A stretch of 64,000 nt of DNA, taken from assembly GCA_949128115.1 (NCBI GenBank), contig OX421965.1, forward strand, positions 10,261,420-10,325,419. Direction: 5' to 3'. The notes under the pieces are model-generated. The model had not been told where the DNA came from. It searched no databases and saw only the letters and a list, made by a program, of their open reading frames with translations. The DNA comes from Anaspis maculata. Its lineage: Eukaryota; Arthropoda; Insecta; Coleoptera; Scraptiidae. The position numbers and the translations under genes were made by a program. Position 1 is the stretch's first letter, and the number at the start of each line of letters is the position of its first letter. Shown here piece by piece: positions 57,724 to 64,000 of the stretch.

Positions 57724-59579
57724 AATTGAGCTGTAAAAGTAGAATACTGAGCACAAAGCTACAGAACCATTAAAATATACGTAATAATGCACAACCATTA
57801 AAATCTGTTTGTAGGCGCCATAGTACTTTCCCGGCGTAATCCAGGTCTGGAGCACAAAATTTGAATTGAACAAAAGTAGGGAGTTCTAAAGATGATGAAA
57901 ATTGAATTGGAAAACCAAATTTGACGTAAATTTGTTGATCGTTGCAGAAAAATACCCATAAAAAAATCAAAGATTGCTGCCATTTATAACCTCAAATAAT
58001 AAAAATTCAAATATCTCGAAAATGGTTTTTCAAATGGAAATTTTGTACAGTAACTTTTCGATCTAAATGAAATTGATCAGGTATTTTGGAGGTTTATCAA
58101 ATTTTGAAATTATCAGTGACGTAGAAATCAAGTAGGTAGGAGAAAACAAAAATTGATTTGACGACGGCTTAGAAGTTGTGTTGAGAAACCGATTTTCTGA
58201 ACTCAAATTTGAGGGCTAGAATATATCCGTTATCAAGCATTTGTGAGGGCATGTTTATTGGAAAAGTCAGGTTAAATATTTTTGAATTTTCTATCTGTCT
58301 GTCAAGTTTATCTACCTCATTCCGAGACACTCTGCAGGCTATAAGTATACATAAAACCTCGTTTGTAAAAATGAGGAAGTCGACAAATTCACCCTCGGTT
58401 CTACCAGACATTTATTATACTTATCAGTGACGTGCCAAGACTGTGAGGGCGGAGGGGCACAGCATTAAAGGGGGCATCAAGAACTATGTACAAGGAGACT
58501 AACTTGGCATCGCAGGCGAACTTTTTGAAAAGGGACTCTTAGACAGTCAAGTTCAGTCAAAACAGTGAAGAGAAGCAGCGCATTAGATGAAAATTTTGTA
58601 TGTGAAAAGTGAGAATTAAGGGCCTTTTCATAGCCCAATAACCCAGGTGATATTTGAGGAAAATCAGCGGTGCAGACAAAAAGTTTTGCTGTGGACTCCG
58701 GAGGAGGATCTGGAAGTAAAAGCGGTAGAGTTTTCCCACCCAATTTTTATCAATGGATCGTTTATTCAATTTTATAGCCTTTTATAAGTATTCTTTTGCT
58801 TGAGGCGCTAGAATGGCGGGCGGGGCACGTGCTCTCTTGGCCCTCTCTTGGACACGCCACTGAATACCTAACAAACTGACTAGGTACCTATAACTAGAGA
58901 TTTTTGCTGATAAATTCTGGTTCAATACTGATGGTCGATTAAGCGCGGGAAAAACTTACTTGAAGAAAGAAAAATAAACCAACCACACTTTTCCATTAGC
59001 TGTTGTGAAAGTGAGTAACTGTGATTTTTATTGGCTTTTGAGTTGTGATTCATCATGCAGCAAAAACCTCTACCTAATCAGTTAATGAAGTATTAAATGT
59101 TTTGGTGCAACCCGGGGTCTCAGCTTGAGCTTTATACAGCTTAATAATATAACCTTGATTCTCGCCTTAACCTCACCCAAGAAATCGTAAAGACCAAGAG
59201 TAGGTATTGAGTGTCGTTTATTGTTGTTGAATATCGCCTTCAAAATGGACTACCTTTACCCTGCTACGTACGTACAGGTAGGTACCTATTTGTGGAATGG
59301 GTAGGTAGGTAGGTACCTGCTTACGAAAAATATCAATATACTTACCAGACAGAAGTACGAAGCCGTAGAGGCGATTGGTCTTGATACTCTTGATAAGGAG
59401 AATCTTACAGCTGGACGTAGAACGTAGATACCCGATATCCACCTACATACCACCTACCCCCGGTCTCATGGTAGGTGCACGTTGCAATTCGCAGTAACTC
59501 AGTGGCTGATTGAATGATAGAAAATCCAGAGCGAGGTCCGTCTATTCTATTTGCGTGTTGTGTACCCTTCTGTACGATC
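57724..59579. other. Spacer upstream of the HECT gene, with a possible hAT-like MITE
   Basis: It should hold the HECT gene promoter just right of 57723; no core element is obvious. 57990-58110 resembles an isolated arm of the 6.3-kb foldback family. 58425-58862 has inverted termini CAGTGACGTG-CCAAGA and TCTTGGACACGCCACTG, a hAT-like form, but its 8-bp duplication is not clear. Confidence 0.5.
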
Positions 59580-60067
59580 GTAACGCCTTATTAAGCCAAA
59601 ATTTCACTTTATTAAGACGGAATATTGCCTTATTATGCCGAAATTTCGCGTTATTAAAGCGAAATATCGCCTTATTAAGCCGAAATTTCGTGTTATTAAT
59701 CCGAAATATCGCCTTATTAAGCCAAAATTTCGGGTTATTAAGGCGAAATATCGCCTTATTATGCCGAAATTTCGCGTTATTAACGCGAAATATCGCCTTA
59801 TTAAGCCGAAATTTCGCGTTATTAAGCCGAAATATCGCCTTATTATGCCGAAATTTCGCGTTATTAAGCCGAAATATCGCCTTATTAAGCCAAAATTTCG
59901 GGTTATTAAGGCGAAATATCGCCTTATTATGCCGAAATTCCGCGTTATTAAGCCGAAATATTGCCTTATTAAGACGAAATATCGCCTTATTCAACAGATG
60001 TACAAAAATATCGAGCATCCAAAAATATTGATTTGCATTTGCAACATGTCGTCTCTACGGCTTCGTA
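59580..60067 (-). repeat. Right terminal inverted repeat with 21-bp minisatellite
   Basis: Reverse-complement partner of 48230-48735. The order of variant units matches the left array nearly one to one, with only a few differences and a divergent inner edge. Outer 75 bp (CAACAGATGTACAAAAATAT...) are identical to the left terminus over the stretch I compared. Confidence 0.93.
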
Positions 60068-60073
60068 GTTCTC

Positions 60074-61082
60074 AATCAGGTGGTCATGCACCACGCAAAG
60101 AAGAAGAAGAAGAAGTGAATGTTTGTAATCGATACAAACACCCACACACCTGTTGCAACGGGAACGGCCCACGTTTTCTGTCTTCTTGATGCCGCGATGC
60201 ATGGGGCCCGCGTGGATAAAAATCGCCATACACCATACAGCAATACACCATCTCAGACAAGGGATGGGATGGCTTGATTTAACGCAGATATAACTGTTGG
60301 TTTTGAATGGCGTGGCACAGTTTACCGATATGGAATATCTCCGATGGTGTACTCCTCCAAGCTCAGAACAATTGCTCGCCCATTGATGTCACTCAAACAA
60401 TATCGCAAGCGTTTTGCAACTTTAGAAATCCACTGCAGATGACATGGAACTGTTTGCAGATAAGCTGGAGAGCTGCTTCAGTATTTTGTGCATGAGCTCA
60501 TAGCGGAAGTTTGAATACAAGATTAGGTGGGATAGCTACCTACCTAGAAGCATTTGCATATTTTACTACAGACAGCCGCACACAGGTCCAGTGCGAATTT
60601 AGCCGTAGCATTAACACTAAAGTGCTTTGTTGTTGCACTGGTACCTGAGTGCTTCCATTTCCGATTTCCCTTTAGACCAACAATAGAGCTGTGTTTAGTT
60701 CCCGATTAGTAGCATTTTATTTATAACGGTATGTTCGAGAATTATTCTGCTTTTTCGTCCATAAATTCATGAGCCAATCATACAAAATTTGTGAACAGGG
60801 TTTTCACTTTTATTTGTGCGATTTGGTAACAGTCTATGCGCAATAGTAGTGGTAACAAAGTACGCTACGCAATAGCAGTCGGCTGATAAATTAAATCCCT
60901 TCTTTCCATTTCAAGGAAAACTCTTGACTAGGTCAAATAGATTTAATTTCGTTTGAGGCATTCCAGCGCTTGATCCTCTGGGAACAAAGCCGTGATCATT
61001 TGGAAATCTGAAGATGTCAACTTGAGTTTCTACAGGGTGTTGAAGGAAGTAGTGCAACATTCCTGAAAGTTTGACATAGGTC
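60074..61082. other. Right flank of the large transposon
   Basis: Begins with the right half of the target (AATCAGGTGGTCATG) and a (GAA)n tract at 60100. A TACAGGGTGTTGAAGGAAGT terminus lies at 61031 and reads on into GTGCAACATTCCTG, matching 46695-46743 inverted. No gene was recognised. Confidence 0.5.
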
Positions 61083-61360
61083 CAGTAGCGGCCTTAGGGT
61101 AGGGCGAGACGGGCGATCGCTCGGGGCGCCAGCTCATAGGGGCGGAAAAATCGCGGTTGAAATCAAAAAAACTGATAATTTATGAAAGCAAAAAACGACT
61201 TGCCAGCGGCGATCACCGAACCTGTTTCTGTAAAAGCACACAAAGCTTCATTATTGCAAAAAAAATACTTCATTTTTGCTCGCTTCGCTCGCGGACCCGA
61301 CATAGGAGCGGCGGTTTCGCATTCTTGCCCGGGGCGCCAAAATTGCTAAGGCCGGCACTG
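61083..61360. mobile_element. hAT MITE, 278 bp
   Basis: Inverted termini CAGTAGCGGCCTTAG and CTAAGGCCGGCACTG are flanked by a perfect 8-bp duplication CATAGGTC (61075-61082 and 61361-61368). Inside, GGGGCGCC words are mirrored near both ends. No coding sequence. Confidence 0.92.
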
Positions 61361-61368
61361 CATAGGTC

Positions 61369-61886
61369 CTTCCATTTGAAGAAACATTTTTTCATCTAAC
61401 CATCAATAGGGATGTAGTTGAAGCTCATGTCTGGAAAAGGTTCTTGACACATATTTTTATCCCTTTTATGCACAGGATAGTGTCAACGAATCAATTTTTT
61501 GGTCTTCTGGTGATAACATTTTCCTTATTCTACCGATTTTCGGAATACAGAGCTAAAATTGACTAAAAAAACAACATTCAAAATATATAGGGTGGCATCA
61601 AAAGTTACAGGAAAATATAGGTCCAAGAATACCGTTGGAAGGCAAGTAAAATGAAAATGAATAGTGTATTTGTACGAAGCATTCATTCTGAACACTTTTT
61701 GTTCATGATGTCAAAGTCACGGATTGATTGAATATAAATAATAAGGTAGAATAGTCTGCCAGTGCAATCTGATAAATAAATAAATAAATAGATAGATAAT
61801 AGCTATTTACGATACGAGTGTTAAAAGTGACAGGTATTATTTTGTGAGCGGGGACGCTTGCGAAACGAGCATTAGCGAGCATTAGC
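61369..61886. other. Unassigned AT-rich sequence
   Basis: No gene. An (AAAT)n/(AGAT)n tract lies at 61765-61800. Confidence 0.5.
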
Positions 61887-62078
61887 ATTATCTCTACCTC
61901 TATTCGTCTAGAAGATATTACTTTTGGAAATATCCAGTGACTTGGGCAGTAACAAAATCTCCCATGAAGGGACTACTTGGTAACCATGGTAATTTTGATG
62001 CAACGTATGGTTACAAGTCTTGCATTTTTATTCATGCTGTAGTCAATAAGTGCCAATGTGATGTCACAGCTGTAGTGT
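61887..62078. repeat. Fragment of foldback family 2
   Basis: Matches the inner right arm of the 19494-22574 element (20735-20920): GTCTAGAAGATATTACTTTT, TGACTTGGGCAGTAACAAAA, GGTAACCATGGTAATTTTGA and ACGTATGGTTACAAGTCTTG occur in the same order. Neither terminus is present. Confidence 0.85.
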
Positions 62079-64000
62079 AACCTTTTTTCCGATGTTATTG
62101 CTGTAGTGTATCCTGGTCACGGCACCATTCTGTAATGTAACGTAGTCTATCCTGGTCACATGGCATCAATCTGTAGTGTAACCCTTTTTTCGATGTTTGG
62201 CAGCGATCGTCGTTGTTTCTTCCCTTCCCCACGTCTTTTACATTTTACCTACGTTGTGTTAAGTTCTTACTCGAGATGAGAATGTGTCGTGGGGGATGAG
62301 GTTTGATTCTTGAATGAAACGCGAAGGAAATGCAAGCAAAATGAATGTTTATTGGAAATCAATGGCAAAGCTTTTGAATGAATTTGTTTCTTTTCTCAAA
62401 ACACCTAACAACAAGGAATTGACAGTGATAAAATGACACGACATGATTGAAGAACAACAAAACACGAACAAATGAAACAAGAAAAATCATTACAAATTAG
62501 TTAGACAATGCAGGAATTTACAACAATGAAATGAACACAAAATCAGATTAACAAAACAAAAACAAGAAATCAAGAAACATGTCAAACTGTCAATTTGATC
62601 GCAAAGGAAAAGTGACGTATTCGCTGACAGGCACACATGGGAAGAACACGTCAAAGAAACCCATGCGAATAGCCTGGTTGGTTGCTGGAAAATCCCTTCC
62701 CAAATGATCTGAATAAAAGTCAAGTGTGAATAAGTCATGGTGAAATGACAGAGTGTCACTCCAGTAATGCATTGATCAAGTCAGCGTGAAGCGGTGCTTG
62801 AACCTCTTTGAAACGTTAACTTCGTTCACAACTTATTTACGTAACAACAAAAGGAAACTTCACGCTCAGCAAATAATTTCACATTCTACAAACAAAAGAA
62901 GTCAAATTCATAGATGAATAAACAATTAAAAAAAAACGATCGGTAAACAAATACATAAATCAGCCAGAAACAAATGATTAGTAATGGTGTAGGTAAACGG
63001 ACAAGAAACAAACAATAAGTAATAGTGAAGGTAAATAAACAAGAAACAAACAAGAGATAAATAGGTAGATAAATAAACAAGAAACAGGTGAGAAATAAAT
63101 AAGTAGAGAAGTTGAAGTTGGTCATACTTTTAGTAAGCAAACGGAAGCAAGAAGTATCTATAACGCATTCGCCCGAAATTCCCCAGCAGTTACCCATCAA
63201 AAACCCCACAGATACATACAGACAATCAAAACAGAACAATGGTTAGTAAACAGTAATCACATACAAGAAATAACAGTAAATACAAGAAAATCGACTCGAG
63301 CCAACCTGTGGCCCTCTCTTCGTCGTTATACATAATTTCCCCCCAAATAAGAAAGGTTAGTAGATTCAACAAGGCAGATTCATACAAGTGGAGGACCCTC
63401 CCCAGGACACGGAGAAGCGGCAAGTCTCTTTTTCCTTCCTTTACTTTCATGTATAACCCGACAATGAACAATGAAATGTGAATGAATCATAAAAAGTACT
63501 GTTCTCTACTTAGCGGCTGATTTTGGCGTAGTGGAGTTTCTTTTTGTTGTCTTACTGTTTGTGACGTAACTTGTGGAAAGAAACAATTAATGAAACCTCA
63601 AAGTACGCGCGATAGCTCGACCTTGAGGTCACGTCATGAGTGCACAAAAAACACACCCACTAGATTTACGGCTTTTGCCATCAATATTAAGATTATTTGG
63701 GAGTAGATAAATTTCACAAAATTCAAAGCAGTGTAAAGCACCTTGATTTCAAAGGGGAAAAACTGCGGGCTATGCAATCCCGTGGAGAACACAGAGAACA
63801 AAGAGTTTCGGGTTATGTACAATAATTTCGCGGACAAAATAGGTATCGAAATGCATGATTTGGTGAGTGGGTGGAAACCAAAATTACGATACAATAATAA
63901 GTGAAAAACTAACCTTGAATACGAAAAAACGACACACACCGGAGCACTTGAAATCACGTGTTCCGCACCACAGCTGATTCCCTTCTCTCCCTCCTCTGCC
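62079..64000. other. Unassigned region with small tandem repeats
   Basis: 62080-62200 repeats a TGTAGTGTAACC / TATCCTGGTCAC motif pair three times. 62985-63112 is a ~38-bp tandem repeat (AACAAGAAACAAACAA type). The rest is AT-rich with minus-strand open frames lacking motifs; no gene was recognised. Confidence 0.5.

Larger units (their letters stand above)
48230..60067. mobile_element. 11.84-kb DNA transposon encoding a DDE transposase and a HECT E3 ligase
   Basis: Inverted termini start TACGAAGCCGTAGAGACGAC and are flanked by a perfect 6-bp duplication GTTCTC (48224-48229 and 60068-60073). The ~80-bp outer part of each terminus (to ATCTGTTGAATAAGG) matches its partner, followed by a 21-bp minisatellite of ~20 units. 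Total terminal repeat length is ~505 bp left and ~488 bp right. Inside are a two-exon transposase on the plus strand and a two-exon HECT ligase on the minus strand, convergent, with ~1.1 kb between their stops. Three foreign inserts (foldbacks at 49804 and 55248, a hAT-like MITE near 58425) sit in introns or spacer, and neither gene is broken. The 6-bp target and IS3-like transposase suggest the eukaryotic IS3EU group; that placement is from memory of the group. Confidence 0.9.

Noticed and set aside
58425..58862. Second hAT MITE inside the large transposon
   Set aside because: Inverted ends look hAT-like but the flanking 8-mers (ATACTTAT and AATACCTA) do not match well enough for a firm call.

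Overview
This is an arthropod, almost certainly insect, nuclear window. It carries a seven-transmembrane insect gustatory-receptor gene with short GT-AG introns, a degraded Jockey-type LINE, tRNA-derived SINEs and very many long-armed palindromic (foldback) DNA elements in AT-rich sequence. I cannot fix the order. Only a small share is host coding sequence; most of the window is layered repeats.

Layout: 1-2330 is a ~119-bp satellite whose units carry a YY1/Pho-like AATATGGCGGC box. 4110-5215 is a second satellite built from GAA/TTC pentamers that form strong heat-shock-element-like arrays. 5269-9802 holds two adjoining foldback elements; the second carries a 5'-truncated Jockey LINE and a third foldback. 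12.4-13.0 kb is an inverted minisatellite. 14.0-18.05 kb holds three more foldbacks. 18338-19164 is a GC-rich, low-complexity host exon that I could not assign. 19405-25262 is a hAT-type element (8-bp target duplication GCAGTTTT) filled by three nested foldbacks. 25.6-28.8 kb has two more members of the 15.9-18.0 kb foldback family, one interrupted by a SINE. 29.3-30.35 kb has a second copy of that SINE and a CpG-dense PIF/Harbinger-like MITE. 31509-37370 is a five-exon gustatory receptor (369 aa) with foldbacks and a SINE in its introns. 37.5-46.6 kb is mostly foldbacks and unassigned sequence.

The most interesting object is 48230-60067. It is a single 11.84-kb DNA transposon bounded by a perfect 6-bp duplication (GTTCTC) and ~490-510-bp terminal inverted repeats made of a 21-bp minisatellite. 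It encodes two intact-looking spliced genes in convergent orientation: a 388-aa DDE (rve/IS3-like) transposase and a 675-aa HECT-type ubiquitin ligase with a SAM-like N-terminus and a retained catalytic cysteine. The near-identity of its two terminal arrays suggests recent movement. The pairing suggests a transposon that brings its own ubiquitin ligase, perhaps to act on transposase, host silencing or repair proteins; that role is inference.

60.07-64.0 kb is flanking sequence with a 278-bp hAT MITE (8-bp duplication CATAGGTC), a fragment of the 19.5-22.6 kb foldback and small tandem repeats; no gene was recognised there.
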